Source of the DNA: Hypomyces perniciosus
Lineage: Eukaryota > Ascomycota > Sordariomycetes > Hypocreales > Hypocreaceae
Direction: 5' to 3'
DNA: 64,000 nucleotides
Assembly: GCA_008477525.1 (NCBI GenBank)
Contig: SPDT01000010.1
Span: 1,984,001 to 2,048,000, forward strand
Position 1 is the first letter of the stretch; each line of letters opens with the position of its first letter. Both the position numbers and the translations under genes were made by a program. Shown in pieces: positions 36,649-47,978 of this stretch. The notes below the pieces were generated by a model that saw only the letters and a list, made by a program, of their open reading frames with translations, searched no databases and was not told where the DNA came from.

Positions 36649-37308
36649 ATGAGCCGGACAACACCTAGCAAATCACGGCACAACCGCCAGCCCTCAAACC
36701 GTATTCCTGCCATCTCAGACTACGAATCTGACGTTGCCGCCATGCACACCTCCTACGAGCCGCCGCCTCCGCGCACCAACACCGAGCTCAACGTCTCTGT
36801 CCTACAGCGCTACCTCCCCTCTATCAGTAGGATCCTCAGCATCGCCGCCAACGCCGTCATCTATACCTTCGACAACGCCACCGAGGGCTGGGAAAAGTCC
36901 GGCATAGAGGGGACTATGTTTGTGTGCGCGCAGACACCGTTGCCTGGAGACACGAGCAATCGCCCCCGCGCGTGTGTCTTTGTCCTGAGTCGCCGCGGAT
37001 TGGACAACGTGATTGTCGATCTTGCGCGGGTCAGCCATGTGGAAATCATGGGGGAGCTGGTTATCCTCAAAGCCGAAGGTGACTGGGACGGAGGCGAGAA
37101 GGTGCTCGGGGTCTGGATTCATAACGATCAAGAGGAGACGAGGGCGACCAATGGCGCTATTATTGAGGAGAGCTGGAAGATTGCCAGGGCGGCGGGCACA
37201 GTGCCAAGGGAAGGGCCAGAAGCCGGACCAGCCATGCAGGCCATAGGCAGGCCGCTGACGCTGAACGAGCTATTTGGACGACAAGAAGGGGCAAACGCTG
37301 GGCATTGA
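36649..37308 (+). CDS. mRNA-decapping complex subunit Dcp1
   Basis: This is a 219-residue, single-exon protein. The ATG at 36649 begins MSRTTPSKSRHNR, and the longer open frame upstream has no ATG. It has the EVH1-like Dcp1 fold: LNVSVLQRYLPSISRILSIA, then VIYTFDNATEGWEKSGIEG, whose Trp and Gly are strongly conserved, a FVLSRRGLDN strand pair, and GVWIHNDQEETR. Dcp1 activates the Dcp2 hydrolase that removes the 5' cap of mRNAs in the cytoplasm and P-bodies. A C-terminal Gly/Pro-rich stretch leads to LTLNELFGRQ. It is longer than the core fission yeast protein because of short N- and C-terminal extensions. Confidence 0.9.
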   Translation: MSRTTPSKSRHNRQPSNRIPAISDYESDVAAMHTSYEPPPPRTNTELNVSVLQRYLPSISRILSIAANAVIYTFDNATEGWEKSGIEGTMFVCAQTPLPGDTSNRPRACVFVLSRRGLDNVIVDLARVSHVEIMGELVILKAEGDWDGGEKVLGVWIHNDQEETRATNGAIIEESWKIARAAGTVPREGPEAGPAMQAIGRPLTLNELFGRQEGANAGH

Positions 37309-37743
37309 ATGGGGTTCAAGCAAACGCGGGCGGCTACAGAAACGAGCCAGGCTGGATCACAATGGAGGAGACCGTATGCTTGCAATGATCTTTGGGGTTC
37401 AACGAGTCATGAGATAAGTCAAGCTTCAGATCTCAGTAAAGAAACCTAACCGAATGTCCTGCAGAGAATACGAGAGAATACAATCACATCGGAGATGTAC
37501 AGGCAAGTCGTCAGTTCGACCTCGCGCACATGTCACATTTTGGAGCAGCCTGAATGACAGCGATATCTGATACAAACAAATGCTAGTCTATCCATAGACT
37601 GATGAAACAAAAGAAAAAAAACACCTCTAAATACAATTAAATGAACAGCGTCCAAAATCCATACGCCATTGCCGTTCCACATCCCCCAAAATGTTGGCTT
37701 CGTAAAGCTCTTACGTTTTCCACTAAATTTGCAAACCCTTGTT
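37309..37743. other. Intergenic region between convergent genes
   Basis: This is the short 3' flank shared by dcp1 and the BAR-domain gene. It has A-rich stretches near 37.61-37.64 kb, and no gene is seen. Confidence 0.5.
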
Positions 37744-38758
37744 TTATACAGTTCCGCTGATACTCAACTCCCGAATCTCCTGCAACACCTGCTCTACCCT
37801 TGCATCCAGGTGGCCATCGGCATACAGATCTCTCGTTTCTGCGTCAAGATACTGCTGCACCTGTGCCATCCGCGAATACGCCTCAGCACAGAATCGCAAC
37901 TGAATCTTGACGAGCGCCTCGAAACTTGGATCCAGATAGGGAACACGCAGGTCGATCAGCTGAGGCAGCTCGGTGCTAAGCTGCTCGTTGAGCTGCTCGT
38001 ACGCCACCCTCGCCATCTCCAACTCCTTCTCCGTGCGAGGCAGTTTAGTGGCATCCTTATCAGGCTTCTCTACAAGTCGCTTAACCTTGGCTCGAAGCGC
38101 GTCGTAGTCGAGAAGCTTGTGAGAGCGTTTCTTGATGCATTCGTTAACGTCGGGGAAGTAGGCGCAGAAACGGCCGATGGGATCGATGACAGTCAGTCGG
38201 TAGGGCCCATCGAGGGCTTTGATAGTTTCGGCGTCGAGGTCTTCGACTGCTTGCTTATAGCTCCTGCTCACGCCGTCCTTGGCGCCTGAGTCGCCATAGA
38301 ATGCATCTATCGTTTCCGCAATTCGCATTTGTGACGCCGTCATGGCTGTTGTGTAGAGTCAGTCCCGAGAGTCCCGAGCCAATTAAGCGCAACGCATGTT
38401 TACCTCTCAGCGAGTCAAGGTAGCCCTTTGATTCCTTCTGTAAACGTAATGAAGCCGTCTCCATTGTCTTGAATCGTCTAGGGTCCGATCAGCACACGCT
38501 GTGTCTTGGTGACAACTCCTCGAGTCGTCTGACCTTTCTTCGACTTCGTAGTCGCGATCATTCGTCTTCTCCACGTGTCCTGAAAGCATCGCGTAAGCAC
38601 CACAATTTTCAGCCAAAGCCAGACACCACAACTAACCCGTCTTCATCATCACCTGCGTCGTCGCGCGGTTCACATTCTTCTTGAACCCTATTATCCTCGG
38701 TCAGCCCCTCTCTAACACTGCGGGGTGTTTTAGCAAACACCGTACCCGCCCACGACAT
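37744..38758 (-). CDS. BAR-domain amphiphysin-like protein Rvs161/Hob3
   Basis: Five exons were rebuilt (38758-38746, 38687-38637, 38579-38534, 38477-38404, 38345-37744). Introns are 56-58 nt and phases are consistent, giving 261 residues, close to yeast Rvs161 (265). The N-terminus MSWAGFKKNVNRATTQ is the amphipathic helix typical of N-BAR proteins. The rest is a three-helix BAR bundle (RLQKESKGYLDSLRAMTASQ, PIGRFCAYFPDVNECIKKR, LPQLIDLRVPYLDPSFEALV). These proteins bind and curve membranes and act with actin in endocytosis and cell polarity. No SH3 domain follows, as expected for Rvs161 rather than Rvs167. Four introns interrupt the first 60 codons, so the first exon has only 13 nt. It is head-to-head with the peptidyl-tRNA hydrolase gene, with ATGs 336 bp apart. 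Confidence 0.92.
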
Positions 38759-39094
38759 CTTGGCTGTATTATCGGCTTGTAAATCGGTTTGAGATGGCAA
38801 AGTATTGATGTTCAGCCTTGGATTGCTTCGTGCGTATGGTTGAGGCGACGATGTTGTTGACAGAGGCTGGAGCAAAGGAGCTGGATAAGAGTGACGACGA
38901 AACTGGGTGCGCAGCCACGATGCTCCGCCCAATCGGCTCGTCGACGTCAGTTGAGGCTCAGCCACACCTGGGAAAATCGATCTTCCGCCACCAATCTTCC
39001 ATGCACATTTTCACGTGAGCTCGCGGCTTGGTTGAAGTCTTTGTTCAGAGACTCGTGGTATCTCGGGGTTTTCAGAATTGTTCACGCGTCAGAC

Positions 39095-39691
39095 ATGTTT
39101 AATCCTCGATTTCTGGTCATCAGCCTTGGAAACCCGCTCCCCAAATATGAGAGCCTACATTCGGCGGGGCACTTTGTCCTCAATGGGCTCGCAAAAGCAC
39201 TACGACAGCCAGCGTTCCGGGAGGTGACACTGGGGAAACAGACTTGCATGGTTTCTCAAGGACCGAAATACACTCTTGTCCAGTCTCCGACCCTCATGAA
39301 CATCTCTGGCGGTTTTGTGGCTCGTGTGTGGCAGGAAACCGTAAAGCAGCATGACCAGGCGTCTCTCAGTCTGGTGATTGTCCACGATGAACTGGAGAAG
39401 GATTTCGGCGTCGTGGGACTTGTCCCCTGGGATCGAAGCCCCCGTGGTCACAATGGCATCAAGAGTGTTAGGAAGTCTTTGTCGCAGGCCAAATACCCGA
39501 CCTCGCCGTTTGTGAGGATTGCAGTGGGCATCGGGAGGCCTGCAGAAAGGGATGCGGCAACAGTGAGCCGCTACGTGCTGGACAAGATATCCGGCGAGCA
39601 AAGAAGGGCCCTAGAAGAGACTGTTCCGTGGGATGTCGCAAAAAGCCTAGTGGAACTAGAGGACGAATGGAGGAGAGAGGTTCAGACTTGA
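39095..39691 (+). CDS. Peptidyl-tRNA hydrolase, bacterial (Pth1) type
   Basis: This is a 198-residue single-exon protein from the ATG at 39095. Upstream in-frame codons lack ATG. Active-site residues of the family are present: Asn13 in SLGNPLPKYE, His22 in LHSAGH, Asn69 in TLMNISG, Asp98 in IVHDEL, and a GHNGIKS motif. VRIAVGIGRP near the C-terminus is also conserved. The enzyme releases tRNA from peptidyl-tRNA that drops off ribosomes. In fungi the Pth1 type often works in mitochondria, and the basic or hydrophobic N-terminus MFNPRFLVISLG leaves little room for a cleavable presequence. The catalytic His environment (LHSAG instead of RHNxG) is slightly unusual. The start neighbours the BAR gene on the opposite strand. 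Confidence 0.9.
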   Translation: MFNPRFLVISLGNPLPKYESLHSAGHFVLNGLAKALRQPAFREVTLGKQTCMVSQGPKYTLVQSPTLMNISGGFVARVWQETVKQHDQASLSLVIVHDELEKDFGVVGLVPWDRSPRGHNGIKSVRKSLSQAKYPTSPFVRIAVGIGRPAERDAATVSRYVLDKISGEQRRALEETVPWDVAKSLVELEDEWRREVQT

Positions 39692-41719
39692 CCAAGTACT
39701 ACAACGGAATTCATTACTCCGGCCCGGTTCATGAGTTGAAGCAATAAACTCCACGACTTACGTGCGGGCCATACATTGACTACGCGTTTCTGGGTAATTG
39801 GAACGAATTTGAAACAATCTAAAACCTGGGACCCTGCGATGTTGGATGTTAGCAACACTAGAAAAATGACCATCAACGTCCTAGCGCTGAGAGCAAATTC
39901 GTCCTGCTCTTGATCACGTATGGTCTCGCCTGTCCAGTTGTTGCGACCGCGCCAATAAGACGATTGGCGGTTGAATGCATAATAAGCCGCTACGATGTTT
40001 AAACGGTTCAGCCGCAAATCGAGCTGCGCTTCGAAGTCATGGAGGAATGGGGTGACATTAGCTTTCCCATGCTGTCCGTCAATTGCAACATCATCGGAAT
40101 GGAGCTCGTGTCAACACCGAAAGAGTACTGCCAATGCGAACCCGATTAGTAGTTGTCAAACCGTCGAGCAGCTCACTATTTAACACAGCCCCGTGGCCGG
40201 CTGATTACAGATTCAACACGAGCTTATCAGAGTTCATTACGGAGTGTCCCGTATTGGGTTATGGTTCGCTTACTGGCCCGTTGGTGGAGCAAATGTTACG
40301 AGGAAATCTCGAGTCTTAAGGCTGATGAAAATGTCAAGGCACGGCTTCGCGGCGCTAGACGCACCCCACCGACGCCACGTCCAGAGATAAGAATCCTCCT
40401 CCAATTAAACACTCTGCATTCCGACTGTTTCATTAGCATCTGGCTAGGGTGCCATGCGACGGCGGAGTCGAATGGGATCTGTGGCGCACAGATGAGAGTT
40501 CCCGGGATGACGGTGCTGGCCGATAAGAGTCAAGGGGTGTGTAAGGCGATTGTGGATAAGCACAAATGGCTACACGTAAGTGCCTACTACGAGGTGTCTA
40601 CTATCAGATTCTGATCAGTGGTAAGTCGTTGGATATCCTCAACTCGGCTTCCATCCCGCACCACACCTTTCAAGAAGGCTCACGAGAGCATCGGATGTGT
40701 GGTCGCAAGTGGAATGGCTCGTCCGTTTTCTATTGGAACATCGCACAACGCCTAATATGTCAGTCGGACTGCTGGACAGATGAGAAATGCCGAGCGACCA
40801 TGCGTCAGCAACGCCTTCTCCATGACTAGTATCTAAAAAAAGTCAAACAGTCAGCACATCACTCAGTAAATCAGCGGACCAAAGGACAGACCACTATAAG
40901 ACGAGCTGTGTCAAAAGAATCGAACGAAGTTTCTAGGTTCGATCAATCGTCTCTCGTGGACCACCAAAGGCAGAATAAACCGGCTTGTCATAAGTTCAAA
41001 TACTATGCGTTTTGGGTCCAGGGTGGTTGTGATATGCAGCTGATAAGCGTCCGAGATACGAAGTAGATAGGCTAGGCCTCGAGTCAATGTACGCCAGTGG
41101 CGTTAGGAAGCGAGATACTAGGAGCCCGTGAGTCCAAGTGCTTATCTCCTCGCTCCTAGACACTAATACTAACACGGAGGAAACGAGGAAACCACCAATG
41201 GCCGACATACAGACAAAGCGACGGAGCGATAAGCTCTTCTCGTGGCTTGTCAAGGCCATAGAACTGAAGTCCGCCAAACTATTGATTCAGGCACACCCTC
41301 CGGTTCCGCTCTTCGTGTCATATCCTCGGCAACCTGACGCTAGTTACGAACTCCCCCGTTGGGTTGGGATGGGATGGAGATCTAACATCGCGTTGTTTGC
41401 TAATTTGGGCCTTCCACACCATCCTTTATCATTCAGCTGGATTTCTGCAACGGGGCAAGCCGGCTGACAAGACCGCACGGAATTGTCCCCTTCCATCTTA
41501 AAGATACGGGTTTCGGAGCACGGGACAAATTACTCATATATCATATCAGGCCCGTTCATCCATCGGCCCTGCTCCTTCTTCCTCGTTTGCTACTACACTA
41601 CCCGTCTCGTTTCCCCTTACGGTACCCATACCCTAGGGAGTGAGAGCTGCACGGCAGCAAGGAGACAAGCTCTATACTCGAAGCCTACAATCTACAGGAA
41701 CAGAAGGAAAGACGACATC
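39692..41719. other. 2-kb region upstream of the ammonium transporter
   Basis: No gene is convincing here. Short ORFs on both strands lack start codons or domain signals. It contains a loose cluster of GATAAG sites, listed separately, so much of it is probably promoter DNA of the ammonium transporter. Confidence 0.4.
40223..41233. promoter_or_regulatory. Cluster of six GATAAG sites, candidate AreA-type GATA sites
   Basis: GATAAG (or its complement CTTATC) occurs at 40223, 40522, 40555, 41042, 41141 and 41228, where well under one would be expected in this length by chance. Such sites bind the nitrogen-regulatory GATA factors of ascomycetes (AreA/NIT2), which activate ammonium permease genes under nitrogen limitation. 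The first transporter ATG is 490 bp after the last site. Binding is inferred from the motif only. Confidence 0.5.
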
Positions 41720-43341
41720 ATGAGCTCCGCGATCCCTTACAATGGCACCATCGGGGAGGCAGACCCGGGCTATTCGACCGGTGTTTCTAACCTCAACCTC
41801 TTCTACGACGTATGTGTTTTCTACAGCTTCTTCAGGATGACCAACACGCCTTCAAGAAAGTTGGCTGACTCTTCTCACAGACCGGTCACCTGTCATTCAT
41901 GACCATCAGCTCTGTGCTGGTCTTGCTCATGATTCCCGGCGTGGGCTACTACTACAGCGGTCTTGCGCGCCGGAAGTCAGCCCTCCAGCTGGTTCTCCTT
42001 TCCATGCTCTCTGTCGCCATCATCAGCTTCCAGTGGTTCTTCTGGGGCTATTCACTCACATTTTCGCGAACCGGCGGTCCATTCATCGGCGATCTCACCC
42101 AGTTTGGTTTGATGAAGACCATCGCCCAGCCCAATGGCTCGGCCAACATGCCTGATATCCTGTCCTGTCTGTACCAGGGCATGTTTGCAGCCATTACGTG
42201 AGTTTTGAATCCTCAATGTCAACTCTATATAAGAGTATCATCGCTAACAACGCCACAGCCCTGCTCTTCTCATCGGAGCCGTCGCCGATCGTGGCCGCAT
42301 CCTCCCTGCCATTGTCTTCATGTTCATCTGGTCCACCGTCGTCTACGACCCCATCGCATACTGGACCTGGAACGCCAACGGCTGGCTCGCCAAAATGCCC
42401 GCCTACGACTTCGCCGGCGGCGGTCCCGTCCACATGTCCTCCGGCTTCAGCGCCCTCGCCTACAGCATCATGCTCGGCAAGCGTACCGGCTACGACAAGA
42501 ACCGCGGCCTCCCTTACCGCCCCCATAGCGTCAGCAACGTCGTCATCGGCACCGTCTTCCTCTGGGTCGGCTGGTTCGGCTTCAACGGCGGTTCCGCCCT
42601 CGGCATGAACCTCCGCGCCATCATGGCCTGTCTCGTCACCCACATTGCCGCCTCCGTCGCCGGCATTACCTGGGTCCTGCTCGACTACCGTCTTGAGAAG
42701 AAGTGGAGCACCATCGGTTTCTGCTCCGGCGCCGTCGCCGGTCTTGTTGCCATTACCCCTGCCTCTGGCTTCGTCACTCCCTGGGCCTCCGTCATCATCG
42801 GTATTGTCGGCGCCATCGCCTGCAACTTCGCCACCAAGGTCAAGTTCCTCATCGGCGTCGACGATGCCCTCGACATCTTCGCCGTCCACGGCATCGGTGG
42901 CATGGTCGGCAACATCCTCACCGGCCTCTTTGGAACGTAAGCATCCCCTCCCCTCCCCTTGAACCAATCTCACAATCAAATCTCACACATCACAGCTCTG
43001 AAATCGCCTCCCTCGACGGCAACACCTACGCCCCCATCGGCTGGATCGACCACCACTGGGTCCAACTCGGCAACCAAATCGCCGGCATCTGCGCCATCTT
43101 CGCCTGGTCCTTCACCCTCTCCTGCATCATCCTCTTCACCATGAACCTCATCCCAGGACTCTCCCTGCGCGTCTCCGCCGAGGACGAGGAAATCGGCATC
43201 GACGACTGCCAGCTCGGCGAATTCGCCTACGACTACGTCGAGCTCCGCCGCCACTTTGCTGACGCCGGGCCTGTGGCTGCTGACTCGAGCAATTCCAGCA
43301 CGCATGAGAAGACGCCCACTATTCCCTCTGAGTTGGTCTAA
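41720..43341 (+). CDS. Ammonium transporter, AMT/MEP family
   Basis: Four exons (41720-41809, 41881-42197, 42259-42936, 42996-43341) with introns of 71, 61 and 59 nt are in phase and give 476 residues. The protein has about 11 membrane helices starting at FMTISSVLVLLMIPGVGYYY. It has the twin pore histidines, His194 in PVHMSSGFSA and His346 in AVHGIGGMVGN, and the conserved WTWNANGWL region. A cytoplasmic tail follows the last helix (EDEEIGIDDCQLGEFAYDYVE), a region known to regulate AMT trimers. It would import ammonium across the plasma membrane. Codon use in exon 3 is strikingly C-ending, as in highly expressed genes. Orthology to MeaA or MepA of Aspergillus cannot be decided. Confidence 0.95.
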
Positions 43342-44202
43342 CTAACTGGGATTGGAATCTCTCTCTTTTTTTAAAAAACCGTAATAATAGAAAATGGATT
43401 TAGTTTCAAGACATTAGGCAGGGACGCAGAGAAGGTAAAAGTGAAGGGTGCATATATCCCAGGAGGAAAGGAGTTTGGCCATTGATACCATCAAGATGTT
43501 TCAAAGGATAATGTTATTGACACATGTTTATTAAAATAAAAGATCATATACCCATACTACTCAACTCCAGTCCTACATCCTACGTGACAGGAGAACCTCA
43601 TCAAAGTCTCACTTAACACGCACATTCATAATATTCAAACAATACTTCCATGTTGAATAACATATAATATACTGTGTGATTCTGTATAGGCCCCATCTGA
43701 ATGGGGAGAGACAAAGGGGAAAGACATGAAATATTGCGTCAAGGCATGTTCGTCATACCATTCCCTGTCATCATGGCCAGCATGACTTCGTCTCATGGCC
43801 ATTTCGAGTGTCCCGTTCGGAATATGTTTCCCTGTTCCAATCTTCTGTCCCAAAAACCCATACTATGCTCTTTCTATCACGTCCGTAGCCCTCCCTTTCT
43901 CTTCGCTTGCTTGATTGCCCTGCTCTCCCCGCTCAGAATCGTATTGTGTGTGGTATAAACCCGGGCCATTTCCCAATGCATGCCATGCCTAACACTAAAC
44001 TCCTATCAAATAATAATAATCTCATACGCTGAAAAGGGCCTTCTACCAAGTCTGAGAGTGAGTCGGCGAACCAAACAGGAGTGTCCCATGGCGGGATTCA
44101 TGTGACATGCAACTCACCCCTCACGATCCCATATGCTATTACCAACGCTCAAGGCATTACATTCTGCAGTCCAACAATCACGCAAGGACAACACCAACGT
44201 CG
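43342..44202. other. Intergenic region between convergent genes
   Basis: This is 3' flanking sequence of the transporter and of the F-box/LRR gene. AT-rich stretches near 43.5-43.7 kb could include poly(A) signals, and no gene is seen. Confidence 0.45.
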
Positions 44203-46621
44203 CTAATTGTCTTCGTCGGCTTGCTGCCCCGGCGCCTCTCCCTGGGGTTGATGAAACGTCACTGTACTCGCCCCAGTTGACGGCCCCGCGTTCGCGGAGC
44301 TGGCGCGGCGGGAGCCAGATTGATGTGCAGGACCTGCGAAGCTGGCCCGTCGGGGACTCAGAGGCAGCTCGCTGCTCATGAAGTTCGAGAATGCCATTGG
44401 GCTGAGGAGCTCCGTGTTTTGTTGGAAGTATTCAGGTGCCGCAGGGCCCGCATGGGCATGATTGTGATGCGTATGCAGCATGGCAGCAAAGGGGTTTAGA
44501 AAGCTCGGTGTTGCAGGGGCCACTCCCTGGCTGGTTGAGGCATGCGTATTGGCTTGGTGATGAAACAGCAAGGTATTTTGGGCTTGGGCATCCACAGCCA
44601 TGTCACTGGCATCTAGCCCCTCAAAATCATTGTCCTCATCACCCATATCGTCGTCGAATCCGTCAGCTTCTGGTATGAGGTGCGGTGCTCTGCTAGGCCG
44701 GTGCATGCCACTGGTTCGACGGCTTGTGGGGTGTCGCGGGGTGAAGCTATCCCGGAGATCCTCAAATTGAGGTGAAGTATTCAGAAAGTCGCGGAACTTG
44801 GACACCATGTTGCCAGAGAAGACACAGAAGACGTCTCGCTGATGTTGCGTAAACTCTGCAAATATGTCAGCGAACAGCCGTTGAGTAAACCAACTTGGGG
44901 GGACAAACCAGGAGGAGCCGCCCTGCAGTAAGGCTGGAAGTCATCCCGTTGAAATGCTGCCACGCCAGTCAAGCTCAGATGAGTGAGGCGAGGGCATGAG
45001 TTAAGGAGTCTCATGATGCTCTAGACGCTGGTCAGCCGCCGTATTTTCAATAGCATGGGCTAGACTTACCCTGAGGGTGAGGTTAACACAGTAGCTGAGA
45101 TGAACACGCTCCAAGCTCGGAGCGTAGTACTCTCCGCCGATATACACTCCAGCGGAATCCCTTCTTACTCGGGGCCGATACGCTGCCTCGGCAAGGGCAA
45201 ACACGGACTCGTCAGTAATGGAACTACACTTGACCAAGCCTATCCTCTTCAATTTGGGAAGCAGAGCCAGACGCTTCACTGACTCGTCTGTAAGATTCGT
45301 ACAACATCCCAGGTCGATGTAGCGGATGCGGTTGCAGCTTTGGACCAACTTCTTAACGCCCTCATCTGTGATCTGCCCGCAGTGACCGAGGTGTACGTAG
45401 TGGAGGTTTTTGCCAAGTTTGGCGATAGAATGGATGGCGGCATCGGTGATGTTGCGGCACTTTGATAAGAGCAGATTCCGTAGCCGGGGAGCCACCTCAA
45501 TGATCTTCTCAACAGCGGCATCAGTAAGACGGCTGCAGGATGTTAGGTCCAGAATACGCAGGTGCTCGTAGACTTGGTTCGGCGGCAGCGACAGGAAGGC
45601 GTTATCATCGATCAGGTCGCAGTTCGCCAACCGCAGTTCCCGCAAGCAGTTTCCGTTGGCTAACAGTGAGGTGATGGGCCCGTTTCCAATTTGGTTGCAT
45701 TGATGGAGGTCGATTTCGAGGATATTTGGGCATTGCTCAGCAAAGGCCAGGACGGCGTTATCGCGAAGTTGGGTACATTCGTTGAGTTTCAGCTGCGATG
45801 AGAGAGCAGAAAGTTAGTATAAAATACGGCAACAAAACAAAACAAAACAAATACAAGGACCCCCGTCATACCCTCTTGATGAACCTGCAGTTTTGTGCCA
45901 GCGTAAGCATGCTCTCATTGGCAATGTTCTCACAGCCAGAAATATTCAGGCCCTGCAGGCGTTTGCAGTGCGCGGCAATAGCGTTGATGGATTGTTCAGT
46001 GATGTTCTTGTCGTTGGAGATATCCAAGGCCAGCAGGGATGAGCTGTTCTCGACCAGGGCAATCAGTCCGGTGTCGGTTAGGCCGCGGCAGTTGGTCAAG
46101 GTTAGGCGCTCGACCCTAGAGCAAACAGCGAGGGGCATCACGCTGCCATCGTTGACTTTATCAGCGAGGGCGGCGAGATTCAATCGCTTGATGAAGTCGC
46201 GATAGTTGAAGAAGGGCCGCTCGAGACCCAGCGTCTGGCAAATGCTGCTGTGATTCTTCCAGTTGGTACAGGCAGGTCGGTGCCACAACAGGTCGACGGC
46301 ATTCCTGGCCCAACGCTTGGAAACGAGCATGCAGCGGTACAGGTCGGCGGTAGAGCTCAGCTTGGAAAAGACGCTGATGAGGATCTCATTGGGCAGGCGG
46401 TTGACGGGCGGCCAGCAGGCATCGTCGACCTGCATGTCCTGGAAGTTGGGGACGCCAAGGGAGGACTGCGAGTCGTTGGCGCCGAGGAAAAAGTCGGATT
46501 CCTCGTTGTCAGCGGGGGCGGGCGAGTTGGTTGATGAGGACGAGCGAGAGTCATCCTGCTCAGAGGACCTCATCGTCGTAGCCATGGCGTCGTCGAGGGG
46601 CGATGCCGGAGATGACCGCAT
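44203..46621 (-). CDS. SCF ubiquitin ligase F-box/LRR subunit, GrrA/Grr1 type
   Basis: Four exons (46621-45872, 45792-45070, 45020-44909, 44855-44203) with introns of 79, 49 and 53 nt give 745 residues. An F-box (about residues 73-115, LPNEILISVFSKLSSTADLY) is followed by about a dozen leucine-rich repeats of the NxTDxSI type (CRGLTDTGL, CSRLTDAAV, CGQITDEGV, CTNLTDESV). A conserved block, APPEFTQHQRDVFCVFSG, spans the last intron. The tail is His/Ala/Ser-rich and less conserved. Such proteins recruit phosphorylated substrates to the SCF complex. Yeast Grr1 does so for cyclins and nutrient signalling, and Aspergillus GrrA is needed for ascospore formation. The start ATG lies 22 bp from a (GA)n run that would be in the 5' leader. 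Confidence 0.93.
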
Positions 46622-46641
46622 CCGCCAGGCTCGTTGTTATC

Positions 46642-46643
<2 letters not shown>

Positions 46644-46696
<53 letters not shown>
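46644..46696. repeat. (GA)n microsatellite in the grrA-like 5' leader
   Basis: About 26 GA units lie on the plus strand, so CT units in the sense of the minus-strand F-box/LRR gene, and end 22 bp before its ATG. CT tracts near transcription starts are common in ascomycete promoters, but this one is unusually long and pure. Confidence 0.92.
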
Positions 46697-46698
<2 letters not shown>

Positions 46699-47978
46699 GT
46701 AGACAGGGCGAGAGAGAGCGAGGAAGAGAGGCACTCGGTCTGTGAAACGATGCGGCTTCAGGGAGATGGCAGTGCAGCGGGCGAGCGAGCGGGCAGCAGC
46801 TGTTACTGTTGCTGTTCCTGCTTAACGTGGCTTATCGCGGGTATGTATTCTCTCGTGATGGAAGTCGTTGTCGTCAGTCGTTATTTCGAATCGGGTCGTT
46901 TCGCTTCGCTTCGCTTTGCTGTCGGGCTGAGGAGTGACGAGGAAAGGCCCAACGAGGATTATCGTCGACTTTGGGCTTGCTGCCCTTGTGAGCGAGCCTG
47001 TTAGTGGGCGGGGGGGACACCGACAGGCGTCGGAGAATAGAATAGGGCGTCTCCAAGGGCCGAAAAGGCGTCGGCACAGGGCCCCAGGCCAGCTGATTGC
47101 AGCTGCTGCAGCTGCTGCGGGCACTGTCGCGATAACGATGATGTTCTCGCTGTCACGAGACACTGCGGCAGTTGTCGAGACGCTGCGATAGGAGAGAAGA
47201 GGGCTTTTTGCGGATGCCAGCTGCTGGTTGATGCGGCTGGTCGATCGCTAATGGGGATAGTGAAGATAGAGATAGAGATAGAGATGGTGATGATAGTGAT
47301 ATGGTCATCAGAGGGCGGAGCGGAGACAAGACGGTCCGCGTGGGTACTGTTAGTACCTGTAGTACTACGAGTAGTACTCCGTACCACGAGTAGAAGCAGA
47401 AGTAGGCGCACGAAGTACAGACTCGAGGAGTCGAGGAGTCGAGGCCACAGAACTGGAAAATCGCAATGCTGCCTAATGTGCAAAAAATTCCTGTTTAATG
47501 TTACGGGATTGTTCGTGCCCAGTTGCACGAAGCCTGAGAGACATTCCAATTTCAAGACGAAAGTTGGGCGGCTATTTGTGTCTAAAAATAATGATAAGCA
47601 TGCTACAAATGGAGTACAAATGGAGTACGGAGGACTCGGTGGAATTGTAAATAGGCACTACTTTTTATTTTCAGCTCAACTTGTTTATATAAACAAAAAT
47701 GAAACTTGTTAAAATTGGATGAATTTTCAGAATAATAAAATCCAATTTCTTCCCATTCATTGTAATTCGCAGCATATGTACGGAGTATGCTAATAAGATT
47801 CTTTAACAGGTACCTTCACCGAAGATGATCACTCACTGGATACCTATCAGTAGTACTCCGTAGAGCCTCCGTATTAGTAAATGACGTGCCTCCACTTGAC
47901 TTGGTCGCGTGAGTTAGGCTAAATAATAAGCAGCGTAAATGGTAATTTCTCACCAAAACACAGGCATTAAAAGTTATA
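46697..47978. other. Promoter side of the grrA-like gene and AT-richer spacer
   Basis: No gene is supported. Three TACTCCGTA-type 9-mers lie at 47375, 47779 (reverse) and 47854. The boundary between the housekeeping island and the accessory right third falls in this stretch. Confidence 0.4.

Noticed and set aside
42194..42979. Long antisense open frame (261 codons) in the ammonium transporter gene
   Set aside because: This is a shadow of the transporter exon, caused by strong C-ending codon use. Its Asp/Gly/Glu-rich protein is the typical artefact.
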